Positions 27,658 to 35,892 are shown, counted from the first letter of the stretch. The stretch is DNA of 64,000 nt from Saprospiraceae bacterium (GCA_019638455.1 JAHBTU010000003.1:930001-994000), one strand, 5' to 3'. Notes: a model not told the origin generated them from the sequence alone. Translations and numbers: made by a program.

Positions 27658-27876
27658 TCTCACGAGATACTTGGTCATTGAAAATTGGACATTGTTCACT
27701 GGACATTTATACCTCTCACCGCCGGGTTTTGTGCATGGGCTGAACCGAAGATACGTTTACTAAACTTTGAAAGTTTAGCAAACGCCGCCAACCAGATGCA
27801 CAAAACCTGACGACGAGAGGTATAATTTTGAAATTCAAAAATTATCATTATCAATGACCAAGTGACTTGCGAGATG
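27658..27876. repeat. Large imperfect palindrome upstream of the histidine kinase gene
   Basis: The arms match in reverse complement over about 90 bases each with gaps: ACTTGGTCATTGA (left) faces TCAATGACCAAGT (right), and CCTCTC...GGTTTTGTGCAT faces ATGCACAAAACC...GAGAGG. The centre is the palindrome CTAAACTTTGAAAGTTTAG. It fills the space between the kinase start and the M50 gene. There is no coding capacity. It looks like a MITE- or REP-type element, different in sequence from the 17958 family. Confidence 0.75.
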
Positions 27877-27887
27877 CCCTACACGCG

Positions 27888-28535
27888 CTACTTTTTTCCA
27901 AAAACCTCTTTCAGATTCAGGTAAAAAATCGCGCCCGCCACGCCCAGCCAAACGTATTTCCAAACTTGCGAGGAAAAAACGCCTACTTCTTGCTCATACA
28001 TCGCAAGGTCGCTTTTAGGGCCGACATCGAAATCCTGAATGATGTAGAGCACGGCGGCCAGGCCGAGAAACATCAACACATCCTGCCCCCAATCCTTGTT
28101 GCGAGCCACCACAAAGAGCAAGGCGGCAAAGCCGAAGAGTATCGCTGTGCTGACGAACGATTCGAACCACACCACGCCGGCCAATGCCATCAGGCAGGCC
28201 AGTGTGGTGAGGGTGAAGGTCGTGAGCGAGGGGTGTTTGGCTCCAATGCGAAACAGCACGTTGCCCAACAGGGCGCTACCGAGATAGCCACCCATCAGCA
28301 CGATGCCGGGGCTGCCCCCCACCGTGACGGTGTAGCCGCTGCCATCGGGGTTGATTTGCATGGCTCGCACCGCGCCGCCTGTCAGTATCGCGCCCAAGGC
28401 ATGGCCAAACTCGTGCAGGAAAGTGACCAGCAGCGTGACCGGATACAGAACGATGCCGCCGAACGACCCGCCAAAAAAGCGGAGGACGACATATATCAGC
28501 ATCATGCCGAGTGCGCGATAATGGAGGTGGTTCAT
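27888..28535 (-). CDS. M50-family membrane metallopeptidase
   Basis: The protein has 215 residues and five or more hydrophobic segments. The zinc motif HEFGH lies in a membrane segment (LLVTFLHEFGHALGAILTGG), as in M50/M50B-like site-2 proteases. The second M50 motif (NxxPxxxxDG type) is not obvious; SDLAMYEQE and DFDVGPKSD are the only acidic candidates, so activity is probable but not proven. It is transcribed towards the palindrome at 27658-27876 and lies 29 bases after the FKBP gene on the same strand, suggesting a two-gene unit. The substrate is unknown. Confidence 0.8.
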   Translation of the reverse strand: MNHLHYRALGMMLIYVVLRFFGGSFGGIVLYPVTLLVTFLHEFGHALGAILTGGAVRAMQINPDGSGYTVTVGGSPGIVLMGGYLGSALLGNVLFRIGAKHPSLTTFTLTTLACLMALAGVVWFESFVSTAILFGFAALLFVVARNKDWGQDVLMFLGLAAVLYIIQDFDVGPKSDLAMYEQEVGVFSSQVWKYVWLGVAGAIFYLNLKEVFGKK

Positions 28536-28564
28536 GTTCCCCGTCGGCTATTGGCCCGATTGCG

Positions 28565-29236
28565 TTATTTCAAAATTTTCAAGAGCTCCACTTCGAAGAT
28601 CAAGGTCGAGCCGGGCTTGATGGTGGCTCCGGCGCCGCGGTCACCGTAAGCAAGTTCGGCAGGGATGAAGAACTTGAACTTGTCGCCTTCTTTCATGTAT
28701 TGCAGGCCTTCCGTCCAGCCCGCGATGACTTGGTTGAGGCCGAATTGTGCGGGCTGGCCGCGCTCCACGCTGCTATCGAAAATTTCCCCGCTGATGAGCG
28801 TGCCGTGGTAGTGCACTTCCACTTTGTCGGTGGCTTTGGGCGAGGTGGTTCCATCTCCGCGCTTGACCACTTCATACTGAAGGCCGCTGGCGGTGGTGGT
28901 CACTTCCTTGCGAAGCTTGTTTTTTTCCAAAAAAGCCTTGCCTTCCTCACGCGCTTTTTCGCCCGCTTTGGCTTGGATGGCGCGGTTGTAATCGCTAAAA
29001 ATTTTGTTGGCTACTTCTGGCGTGAACATCATCTCCTCGTCGCGGAGGGCGCTGTTGAGAGAGGCCAACATCACCTCGCGGTTGAGGTCGTTGCTGAGTT
29101 GGCGTTTGATGCTGTTGGCCAACATGATGCCGTAGGCATAGCTGGCACTGTCTTTAGCAGTGTTCAGCGTCGTTTTTTGGGCAAAAAGGCCCCAAGTGGT
29201 CGCAATGAGCGTGAGTGATAAAAGCGTTTTTTTCAT
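28565..29236 (-). CDS. FKBP-type peptidyl-prolyl cis-trans isomerase, exported
   Basis: The protein has 223 residues. The start at 29236 gives a clean signal peptide (MKKTLLSLTLIATTWGLFAQ); longer forms upstream would be read from a dispersed repeat. An N-terminal FkpA-like helical dimerisation domain (SYAYGIMLANSIKRQL, then AGEKAREEGKAFLEKNKL) precedes a complete FKBP domain (VEVHYHGTLISGEIFDSS, PAQFGLNQVIAGWTEGLQYM, AYGDRGAGATIKPGSTLIFEVELL). It catalyses proline isomerisation in periplasmic or surface proteins and may help fold the many secreted cargo proteins of this genome. The upstream space holds a copy of the dispersed 120-bp repeat family. Confidence 0.93.
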   Translation of the reverse strand: MKKTLLSLTLIATTWGLFAQKTTLNTAKDSASYAYGIMLANSIKRQLSNDLNREVMLASLNSALRDEEMMFTPEVANKIFSDYNRAIQAKAGEKAREEGKAFLEKNKLRKEVTTTASGLQYEVVKRGDGTTSPKATDKVEVHYHGTLISGEIFDSSVERGQPAQFGLNQVIAGWTEGLQYMKEGDKFKFFIPAELAYGDRGAGATIKPGSTLIFEVELLKILK

Positions 29237-29299
29237 GGTGAAATGTAATACGGTTGTGAATTTGAGTGAACTATTGGGTTTGGCGGGTTGACCAGTTAT

Positions 29300-29420
29300 A
29301 GTCAACACAAAGTGGTTTTGAACGAACGGCGCTCGCAATCCTTTGAAAATTGCAAATCAATCAAGGAAATTCCTGCCTTGCCAACGGGCAGGTTCAAATC
29401 CTCTTTAGTCTGGGTATAAC
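29300..29420 (-). repeat. Dispersed repeat family B, copy 1
   Basis: The sequence runs from ATAGTCAAC...GGTTTTGAACGAACG through TTGCAAATCAATCAAG and CCTGCCTTGCCAACGGGCAGG to CTGGGTATAAC. It matches 53589-53710 along its whole length and 47041-47130 in inverse orientation. The CCTGCC/GGGCAGG part forms a small hairpin. It lies between the FKBP and dipeptidase genes. Confidence 0.8.
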
Positions 29421-29431
29421 CCGCCAAGCCA

Positions 29432-30826
29432 TTATTTTTTTTTCTTCATTTCCGCATAATACTGGTAGAAATACGGAATGGTCTCAATGCCCTTGTAGTA
29501 GTTGAACAAGCCGTAGTGCTCGTTGGGCGAGTGAATGTCGTCAGAGTCGAGGCCAAAACCCATGAGCACTGATTTGGCATCGAGGACTTGGTCGAACATC
29601 GCCACGATGGGGATGCTGCCGCCGCCGCGCTGTGGCAAGGGCTTTTTGCCGAAGGCTTGCTCGAGGGCCTTCTCGGAGGCTTTGTATTCCACCGAGTTGG
29701 TCGGCACCACCACGGGCCAGCCACCGTGATGGGCGGAGACTTTCACCTTCACCGATTTGGGCGCGAGGCTCTCGAAGTGTTTTTGAAAAAGTTTTTCCAT
29801 CTTCTTCGGGTCTTGGTTGGGCACGAGGCGCATGGAGATTTTGGCAAAAGCCTTTGAGGGCAACACGGTCTTGGCGCCCTCGCCGATGTAGCCTCCCCAA
29901 ATGCCGTTCACGTCGAGTGTTGGGCGGATGCCTGTGCGCTCGATGGTGGTGTAGCCTTTTTCGCCCATGAGCTCGGCCACGTTGAGGTCTTTCATGTATT
30001 GTTTTTCATTGTAGGGGGCCTCATTCATCATTTTGCGCTCCTTGGCGCTCACTTTTTGCACGTCGTCGTAGAATCCCTTGACGGTGACGCGGCGCTTGGA
30101 GTCGTGGAGCGAGGCAATCATTTGGCATAATACATTCACGGGGTTGGCTACTGCGCCGCCATACACGCCAGAGTGCAAATCTTTGTTGGGGCCTGTCACC
30201 TCCACTTCCATGTAGCAAAGGCCGCGCAGGCCTACGGTGAGGCTGGGCGTGTCGTTGGCGATGATGCTGGTATCGGAAATGAGCACCACGTCGCAGGCGA
30301 GTTTCTTTTTGTGCTCTTTGCAGAATTTTTCCAAGTTCTTCGAGCCGACTTCCTCCTCGCCTTCTATCATAAATTTCACGTTGCAGGGCAATGCGTTGTT
30401 TTTCAGCATCATCTCAAATGCCTTGACGTGCATGAAAAACTGACCCTTGTCGTCGCAAGCACCACGCGCAAAAATGGCGCCCTGCGGGTGGAGCTTGGTT
30501 TTTTTCACCACTGGCTCAAACGGCGGGCTGTCCCACAAGTCGAGCGGGTCGGGTGGCTGCACATCATAGTGGCCATACACAAGCACAGTGGGGGCTTTGG
30601 GGTCAATCATTTTTTCGCCATAAACGATGGGGTGACCGGCGGTCTCGTGGATTTCCACAGTGTCGGCACCGACGTTTCGAAGGTGCTGGGCAGTGGCTTC
30701 GGCCATGCGGCGCACATCGTCTTTGTATTTGGGGTCGGCACTTACGGAGGGGATGCGGAGGAGTTCGAGGAGTTCGTCGAGGAAGCGTTGTTTATTGGCC
30801 TCGAAATATGGTTTGAGCTCTTTCAT
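29432..30826 (-). CDS. M20-family dipeptidase
   Basis: The protein has 464 residues. The start at 30826 (MKELKPYFEANKQRFLDELL) fits the family; the frame is open further upstream without conservation. Metal and catalytic motifs are present: VLVYGHYDVQPPDPLDLWDSPPF (His, Asp), ARGACDDKGQFF (bridging Asp), MIEGEEEVGS (catalytic and metal Glu) and VLISDTSI. The insert domain GLRGLCYMEVEVTGPNKDLHSGVYGG is typical of the dimerisation lid. There is no signal peptide, so it is cytoplasmic. It hydrolyses di- or short peptides with two zinc ions and probably recycles peptides. It has no close operon partner. Confidence 0.93.
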   Translation of the reverse strand: MKELKPYFEANKQRFLDELLELLRIPSVSADPKYKDDVRRMAEATAQHLRNVGADTVEIHETAGHPIVYGEKMIDPKAPTVLVYGHYDVQPPDPLDLWDSPPFEPVVKKTKLHPQGAIFARGACDDKGQFFMHVKAFEMMLKNNALPCNVKFMIEGEEEVGSKNLEKFCKEHKKKLACDVVLISDTSIIANDTPSLTVGLRGLCYMEVEVTGPNKDLHSGVYGGAVANPVNVLCQMIASLHDSKRRVTVKGFYDDVQKVSAKERKMMNEAPYNEKQYMKDLNVAELMGEKGYTTIERTGIRPTLDVNGIWGGYIGEGAKTVLPSKAFAKISMRLVPNQDPKKMEKLFQKHFESLAPKSVKVKVSAHHGGWPVVVPTNSVEYKASEKALEQAFGKKPLPQRGGGSIPIVAMFDQVLDAKSVLMGFGLDSDDIHSPNEHYGLFNYYKGIETIPYFYQYYAEMKKKK

Positions 30827-31050
30827 GGTGGTAATGCTGCGGATTTGGAGGTCCGCCGAATGGTTGGTCGAATGATGAAATGGTCTGCCCCTCGTGGAGG
30901 ATTTGCCACAAAAGGCGGGCAAAGTTCCAGAAATTTTGATAAACGAGGGAGTGGGATAAAAGAATAACAGATGTTGACAATAATCGTCCTTGCGTTGACT
31001 GGTTCGGGCGGATTCGCAATCTTTGCCCCAAAACCTTCAACCGATTTGAG

Positions 31051-32106
31051 ATGGAAGAAAAACGGGAACTCCGCATTGTGCGCAAGACGTGGGAAACGGC
31101 CGACACTGCCACATTTGCCTTCGAACCGACCGACGGGCGACCGCTCCAATACCTGCCGGGCCAGTATGTGTCGCTTGTTTTTTCGACCCAAACGGGCGAA
31201 AAACGCCGCGCTTACTCGTTCAGCACCTGTCCCGGCGTGGATGCGCTGCCCGCCGTCACGGTGAAGCGCGTGGTGAATGGCGAGTTTTCCAATTGGCTGC
31301 TACGCCATGCCGAGCCTGGCGATGTGCTCACGGCGACCGAGCCTCACGGGCGCTTCTTGTTGCCCCCAAAGCGGCCAGACACCATTTTTTATATCGCGGC
31401 AGGGAGCGGCATCACGCCGGTGATAAGTCATTTGAAAGCACTGTTGGCCAAGCCTCACAGTGCGAGAATCATTCTTTATTACGCAAACCGCGACAGCCAA
31501 AGCACCATTTTCAAACCACAAATCGACCAGTGGATAAAGGATTTTCCCACTCGATTCAGATGCCTCTATTTTTTTAGCAAGGAAAAAAAGGCGGACAATG
31601 CCCTGCATCGCCACCTGAACAATCAGTTGCTCGAAGAACTTCTTTCGCGGCATTTTGCCGATGGCATCGCGGCCAAACAACTGCGTGGAACCCTTTTTTA
31701 TCTCTGCGCTCCCCAGGCCATGATGCGTATGGCCGAAATGACCCTGCGCACCATGAATTTTCCCGAAAAAAACATTGTGAAAGAAAATTTCGTGGCGGAA
31801 ACGCGACTTCCCACGCGGGAGCTCGACACGACCCGAACACACCTTGTCGTCGCATCAAATGCGCGAGAACGCATTGAGTTCAAGGCATTTGCGGGAGAGA
31901 CGATTTTGAACGCCGCTCTGCGGCAAGGCATTCCGCTGCCCTATACCTGCAAAAGCGGCGTGTGTTTCACTTGCCTGGCAAAATGCACAAAAGGCGAAGT
32001 TGACGTGGCATTCGTGGATTCGGTGCGCCGCGAGGGGCCGGGCGACATGGTGAATACGTGCATCGGTTACGCGGCCACCGAGCGTGTGGAATTGTGGTAT
32101 GAATGA
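31051..32106 (+). CDS. NAD(P)H-flavin oxidoreductase with C-terminal 2Fe-2S ferredoxin domain (PaaE-like)
   Basis: The protein has 351 residues in three modules. An FAD-binding beta-barrel carries RxYS as RAYSFSTCP. An NAD-binding domain carries GSGITPVISHLKALL and ends with FYLCAPQAMM. A plant-type ferredoxin domain carries the cluster ligands in YTCKSGVCFTCLAKC (Cys-x4-Cys-x2-Cys) and NTCIGY. The order matches PaaE and related oxygenase reductases. It passes electrons from NAD(P)H to a partner such as an oxygenase, fatty-acid desaturase or heme enzyme. No partner is adjacent, so its pathway is open. It ends 9 bases from the convergent gldD. Confidence 0.9.
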   Translation: MEEKRELRIVRKTWETADTATFAFEPTDGRPLQYLPGQYVSLVFSTQTGEKRRAYSFSTCPGVDALPAVTVKRVVNGEFSNWLLRHAEPGDVLTATEPHGRFLLPPKRPDTIFYIAAGSGITPVISHLKALLAKPHSARIILYYANRDSQSTIFKPQIDQWIKDFPTRFRCLYFFSKEKKADNALHRHLNNQLLEELLSRHFADGIAAKQLRGTLFYLCAPQAMMRMAEMTLRTMNFPEKNIVKENFVAETRLPTRELDTTRTHLVVASNARERIEFKAFAGETILNAALRQGIPLPYTCKSGVCFTCLAKCTKGEVDVAFVDSVRREGPGDMVNTCIGYAATERVELWYE

Positions 32107-32115
32107 AAGTCTGCT

Positions 32116-32721
32116 TTAGCGATGCCAGCGCAAGGTGTTCACCAGCATATCCAAGTCTTTTTTCATGAACTCAATGACTGGGGCAAGCGAGTCGGGACGG
32201 GTTTGCGTGTTGAAATAAAGTGCGCCACGCAGGAAATTGCTCGTCGAGTCGGTTAGGAAGAATTGATAGGAAGAGGCCGCCGCGCCCTCCACGTCGAACA
32301 CCAATCCGAACACGCGGTCATCGGGTCGGCGCACCGGGATTTCGTCAATGTAATTTGCCTTGATATTGTGCTTATTGGTCATCACAAAGGCATCCGCCAC
32401 CAGCTCGTCAAAATCCGAGCGGCTGCGGATGGGATTGTAGCTACAGTAAATTTTGGCGTTGAGTTGCTCCACGTCAAGATTGAACCAACATTCGTTATTG
32501 GGTTTTTCGCCAAAAAAACTCGTGTCTTTTTCGATAGTGGCATACGCTGGCATTTCAAAGGTGAAATTGCAGTAGGCCGCCTCAAAAGGTTTATACACTT
32601 TTTCGGGATATATGACACGCGGGTAGGCGCGGGGTTTCGGGAAGGGTGTATGTTCCTCGCAGGAAGGCGCAAGCATTATGGGAACAAACGCAAGCGGAAT
32701 GATTTTTTTTGTAAAAAACAT
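32116..32721 (-). CDS. gldD: Gliding motility lipoprotein GldD
   Basis: The protein has 201 residues. The start at 32721 gives a lipoprotein signal (MFFTKKIIPLAFVPIMLAPSC, lipobox Cys21). The body matches GldD: FPKPRAYPRVIYPEKVYKPF, a conserved NECWFNLD, and SYQFFLTDSTSNFLRGALYF near the C-terminus. GldD is needed for gliding motility and for type IX secretion in Flavobacterium, which fits the six T9SS cargo genes in this window. The upstream nuclease gene ends 44 bases away on the same strand, so they may be co-transcribed. Identification rests on remembered family sequence, not a search. Confidence 0.88.
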   Translation of the reverse strand: MFFTKKIIPLAFVPIMLAPSCEEHTPFPKPRAYPRVIYPEKVYKPFEAAYCNFTFEMPAYATIEKDTSFFGEKPNNECWFNLDVEQLNAKIYCSYNPIRSRSDFDELVADAFVMTNKHNIKANYIDEIPVRRPDDRVFGLVFDVEGAAASSYQFFLTDSTSNFLRGALYFNTQTRPDSLAPVIEFMKKDLDMLVNTLRWHR

Positions 32722-32765
32722 AGTTGATGGTTGGGAAAGTGGAGGGCAAAGTTCACACAAAAACG

Positions 32766-33695
32766 TCATTGCTGCTTGTTCCACTCGTTCACCCTTTTTT
32801 CGTAGCGTTGGCGACTTACGGGCCATGCGTCCTTATCGAGCGAGCCTTCCAGTTCCTCGTTTAGCCCGCCGAGCAGCTTAGGGAAAAAATCAAGCCCAGT
32901 GATAAGCTCCACTTCATCAATGGAAACAGCGTAGTCCATCACGGGTCTGGTACTCAATGCGTTGGGCATCACGAAACCAATGGCCTTGTGCGCTTCTGGC
33001 GCATAGAGCACCCGGTAGTAGGACGCGGGCACGGTCACTTTGCTGAAGCCAATGGCACCCAATGGTTTTTGTGTCAGCACTGGGCCAGTCACCACATAGA
33101 GTCGCTTGAACTTGCGCGCCCAGTCGCGCGTACATTCCTCCAACTCGCGCCACACGCCGCCGTTGAAGGTGCGCACTTGCGGGCTTATATTGCTCATCAG
33201 AAACGTGGCATCAATGGCCGCCGCATCGAACGCCATGTCGGCGGCTGGCACGAGATGACCCCGGTCGTAACCGCTGCCGCTGTAATCACGCGGTGTGGCA
33301 CTTTCCGTGCGCACTGCGGGGTCGGGGCGGAAGGTGTTGGGGCGGGCCGCCCAATTTTGGTTCAATCGTTCGCGGGTGAGTTCGTAGGCCACCCACTCGG
33401 CCTGTTCGTGGTCTTCGTGGTAAGAGAGCGCGAAGTATTCGTGGCGCACCACAACGCCTGTGGTGGAGTGGGGTAGTATGTTGTCGGGCACTTTTGTGGG
33501 ATTGGGCGTGCCTGATGCAGGGCCGTTCTGGTTGCCTTGAGGGATTTCGGTGGTGGGGACACTGCTGGGCAACTCAGGTGTCTTTTTGCCACCAAATTGG
33601 TTGAACACCCAAAAAGCCACGCCCGCCAATAGAGCGAATAAACCAGTTTTGAACAAAAAGCCTCCCGAGTCGGAGGATGTGTTATGACGTGCCAT
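32766..33695 (-). CDS. DNA/RNA non-specific endonuclease, membrane-anchored
   Basis: The protein has 309 residues. One N-terminal membrane segment (GGFLFKTGLFALLAGVAFWVF) and a Pro/Gly-rich linker precede a NucA-type beta-beta-alpha-metal nuclease domain. The catalytic DRGHL is in GYDRGHLVPAADMAF, followed by FLMSNISPQVRTFNGGVWRELE, which supplies the metal-binding Asn. Family members are magnesium-dependent sugar-non-specific nucleases. The anchor would place it outside the inner membrane, where it could digest external nucleic acid for nutrition or defence. It sits directly upstream of gldD on the same strand. Confidence 0.9.
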   Translation of the reverse strand: MARHNTSSDSGGFLFKTGLFALLAGVAFWVFNQFGGKKTPELPSSVPTTEIPQGNQNGPASGTPNPTKVPDNILPHSTTGVVVRHEYFALSYHEDHEQAEWVAYELTRERLNQNWAARPNTFRPDPAVRTESATPRDYSGSGYDRGHLVPAADMAFDAAAIDATFLMSNISPQVRTFNGGVWRELEECTRDWARKFKRLYVVTGPVLTQKPLGAIGFSKVTVPASYYRVLYAPEAHKAIGFVMPNALSTRPVMDYAVSIDEVELITGLDFFPKLLGGLNEELEGSLDKDAWPVSRQRYEKRVNEWNKQQ

Positions 33696-33782
33696 TCAAA
33701 AAGATTTGTTGGGGCAAACATAAACTTTTTGTTTTTAAGGGAGCGGAATAAAATCGCTATTCTGAAAATCTTTGGTGCCTCA

Positions 33783-33813
33783 TTTGCAAAAACAATTTTG
33801 CGATTTACCTTTG
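33783..33813 (+). promoter_or_regulatory. Consensus Bacteroidota promoter of the tRNA gene
   Basis: TTTG (33783-33786), exactly 19 bases, then TACCTTTG (33806-33813). Both boxes match the Bacteroidota housekeeping consensus perfectly. The tRNA begins 14 bases after the -7 box. Confidence 0.85.
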
Positions 33814-33827
33814 CACCCGCTTTTCGA

Positions 33828-33901
33828 GGCGCGATAGCTCAGCTGGTTAGAGCGTGCGATTCATAATCGCAAGGTCGGGAGTTCAAGTCTCCCTCGCGCT
33901 A
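33828..33901 (+). tRNA. tRNA with CAT anticodon, probably tRNA-Met (elongator)
   Basis: The 74-base cloverleaf has acceptor GGCGCGA / TCGCGCT with one G-U pair, D-arm GCTC...GAGC with AGCTGGTTA loop, anticodon stem TGCGA/TCGCA with loop TTCATAA (anticodon CAT at 33862-33864), T-arm GGGAG-TTCAAGT-CTCCC and discriminator A. CCA is not fully encoded. A first acceptor pair that is not C-A type argues against an initiator. A CAT tRNA could also be the lysidine-modified tRNA-Ile2, which cannot be separated from elongator Met with certainty by eye. Confidence 0.9.
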
Positions 33902-33907
33902 CCGGGT

Positions 33908-33949
33908 CGGACGCGGGTTTCCCTGAATAGGGGAATCCGCGTTTTTTTT
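33908..33949 (+). terminator. Intrinsic terminator of the tRNA
   Basis: The stem ACGCGGGTTTCCC / GGGGAATCCGCGT with loop TGAATA is followed by eight T. It ends the single-tRNA transcript. Confidence 0.9.
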
Positions 33950-33965
33950 CGCAGGGTTGGAGCGT

Positions 33966-33977
33966 CTAAGTTTTTAC
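33966..33977. repeat. Orphan end of the MITE-like family
   Basis: CTAAGTTTTTAC, preceded by GGAGCGT, matches the right end of the elements at 17958-18114 and 56097-56256. No left end or palindromic interior is present, so this is a remnant next to the tRNA terminator. Confidence 0.5.
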
Positions 33978-34102
33978 AAGAACAACACAGAGGCACAAAG
34001 GCACAGGGTTTTGATTTGTAATAAACTATGCTCTGAGAAGTGTGATGCAAAAGAAAACATTCTTAAAGGTAAGGGACATTTTGGAGACACTCTCTCTTGG
34101 GC

Positions 34103-34774
34103 TTACCGCTCATATCTCCTTGCATAGGATTGGTCTCGGAAAAAAGCGCCCGCCAACAACCCGAACACAAAACCGCCGATGTGCGCCCACCAAGCGATTC
34201 CGCCACCACCTTCCAACTCTAAGCCGATGCTACCAATGCCCGACAAGGCCTGCTGCACAAACCACAAGCCCAAAAATACCCAAGATGGCACATAGAAAAC
34301 GATAAAGAAGAGCAGGAAAAGCATTTTGACGCGCGAGCCGGGAAACATGACGACATAAGCTCCCATTACTGCCGCAATGGCACCACTCGCGCCCACCATC
34401 GGAATGCCGCTTTGTGGGTCGAAGGCCACTTGTGCCAACGCTGCCAACAAGCCCCCGGCCAAGTAAAATATCAGGAAGCGGATATTGCCCACCACCGCCT
34501 CTATGTTGTCGGCAAAAATCCAGAGGTAAAGCATATTGCCAAGCAGATGAAGCCAACTCCCGTGCAGAAATATGCTTGTCAGCAAGGTCTGCAGCTCGAT
34601 GCCTTGTGTTATCTGGAAGGGCACGACACCCCACGTCTCCACGAACGCGGCCTGAGTGCCGCTCGGCATGGAGGTTTGGAATAAAAACACCAATACATTT
34701 AGCAGGATGAATCCATAGCTGAAAATGGGTGCGTAGCCCCCTTTGATGTTGTCGTCGCCGATGGGAAAAAGCAT
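34103..34774 (-). CDS. Rhomboid-family intramembrane serine protease
   Basis: The protein has 223 residues with six or seven membrane segments. The catalytic serine is in GASGAIAAVMGAYVV, the catalytic histidine is in WWAHIGGFVFGLLAG, and the substrate-gate region has FLHGSWLHLLGNMLYLWIF. All match active rhomboids. The start at 34774 (MLFPIGDDNIKGGYAPIFSY) is the usual N-terminus of this bacterial subgroup. It cuts membrane proteins within the bilayer; substrates are unknown. It lies 67 bases downstream of rnpA on the same strand. Confidence 0.92.
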   Translation of the reverse strand: MLFPIGDDNIKGGYAPIFSYGFILLNVLVFLFQTSMPSGTQAAFVETWGVVPFQITQGIELQTLLTSIFLHGSWLHLLGNMLYLWIFADNIEAVVGNIRFLIFYLAGGLLAALAQVAFDPQSGIPMVGASGAIAAVMGAYVVMFPGSRVKMLFLLFFIVFYVPSWVFLGLWFVQQALSGIGSIGLELEGGGGIAWWAHIGGFVFGLLAGAFFRDQSYARRYER

Positions 34775-34841
34775 GGTGTGGTTCTGAGTTTTGCCCGCTT
34801 TGAGGCATTGTGCCGAGCGTGTTTCGCACCGCAAGATAGGT

Positions 34842-35240
34842 CTATGAAGGGAATTTCCGAATCATCTTTTTCACCCCTGCCTCGATTTCGGCGTATGGAA
34901 GTGCTTCCTTGGCGATATACACCAACATCAATGAAACATGGCGGCTCGCCAGTTTTTCATAAAATCCCGCCTTGTGCAAGCGGTATGCCTCGCGGATTTG
35001 ACGCTTGATGCGGTTGCGAGCGACGGCGGTTTTGAATGCGCGTTTGGGCACGGATATGGCGATTTGTGCTGCCCCATCTCTCTCTGCTAGTTGGGTAGAG
35101 GGGGCTTCCCCCGTCGTGGGGGCATCCAACCAGAGTACTCGCAATGGATAGGCTACGAACGAATTGCCTTTGCCAACCGCGAACAGCTGGGCAATCGTTT
35201 TGCGGCTCTTGAGCCTCTCATGTTTGGAAAAAGTGGGCAT
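34842..35240 (-). CDS. rnpA: Ribonuclease P protein component
   Basis: The protein has 132 residues. It binds the catalytic RNase P RNA and helps mature the 5' ends of tRNAs. The conserved helix ARNRIKRQIREAYR and the IAISVPKRAFKTAVARNR block are diagnostic. MPTFSKHERLKSRKTI at 35240 is the preferred start; an in-frame ATG at 35261 adds seven hydrophobic residues. It follows rpmH on the same strand, the nearly universal bacterial order, but a strong hairpin (35289-35318) lies between them. A short insertion (APTTGEAPSTQLAERDG) lies between strands. Confidence 0.92.
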   Translation of the reverse strand: MPTFSKHERLKSRKTIAQLFAVGKGNSFVAYPLRVLWLDAPTTGEAPSTQLAERDGAAQIAISVPKRAFKTAVARNRIKRQIREAYRLHKAGFYEKLASRHVSLMLVYIAKEALPYAEIEAGVKKMIRKFPS

Positions 35241-35288
35241 TGCAAGGGGCAAAAGTAACATTTGATGTCACTACTGCCACAAAAGAAA

Positions 35289-35318
35289 CCCGTTCTGCGG
35301 CGGCAGCCGCAGAACGGG
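35289..35318 (-). terminator. 13-bp perfect hairpin between rpmH and rnpA
   Basis: CCCGTTCTGCGGC-GGCA-GCCGCAGAACGGG. On the minus strand it is followed by TTTCTTTTG, a weak U-tract, so it may partly terminate or process the rpmH transcript and lower rnpA expression relative to rpmH. Confidence 0.6.
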
Positions 35319-35367
35319 CAAATATCTTTCGTAAACATTGAGGTGGTGAAGGCGGTAGGCCAAGTGC

Positions 35368-35523
35368 TTATTTCAGGCGGCGCTCGTCCGACACGCTAAG
35401 CTTGTAGCGGCCTTGCTTGCGGCGACGCGAAATCAATTTGCGGCCATTCTTCGTTGACATACGCTCGCGGAAGCCGTGTTTGTTCTTACGGGCGCGGCGG
35501 GATGGTTGGTAAGTGCGTTTCAT
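35368..35523 (-). CDS. rpmH: Large ribosomal subunit protein bL34
   Basis: The protein has 51 residues, starting MKRTYQPSRRARKNKHGFRE and ending SVSDERRLK. It is very basic and fits the bL34 family exactly, including the RRKQGRYKLS segment. It sits upstream of rnpA as in most bacteria. A strong consensus promoter lies 48 bases upstream (35571-35600). The gene is short and easily missed, but the sequence leaves no doubt. Confidence 0.96.
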   Translation of the reverse strand: MKRTYQPSRRARKNKHGFRERMSTKNGRKLISRRRKQGRYKLSVSDERRLK

Positions 35524-35570
35524 CGCTTATCGAAAAAGTAATTGAGTGCTGCTATTCAAAAATCGGAGCG

Positions 35571-35600
35571 CAAAGGTAAGGCTACTTTCCAAAAATCAAA
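35571..35600 (-). promoter_or_regulatory. Consensus promoter of rpmH
   Basis: Read on the minus strand: TTTG (35600-35597), 18 bases, TACCTTTG (35578-35571). It lies upstream of the highly expressed rpmH. Confidence 0.8.
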
Positions 35601-35892
35601 TAGAGGTGTTCAGATTTTTGGGAATGTCTTTAAAAAAGACCCGGCTCGCTCCTCACACATCCTGTTGCAACCTCTATTTTTGTCTCCTGTTTAGAAATGT
35701 GCAGGATTGCTTGAGGATGAAAATTGGCTGCAAGCGGACATTTCATCCGGTTAATGTTCTTTTAAACCCCAACTATGTAGGCAGCGACACGTTTATTCGC
35801 TGTTTCTTTGCAAGCCGATTGGTTGAGGTGGTCAGATGTTGGCGAGTGAGGTATTCCCAACTTTTTTGAAATTTTTAATTTTATCAAAAAAT

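Noticed and set aside
34022..34102. Small gene after the tRNA on the plus strand (87 codons from 34042)
   Set aside because: It overlaps the rhomboid gene in antisense, has no domain and contains shadow sequence.
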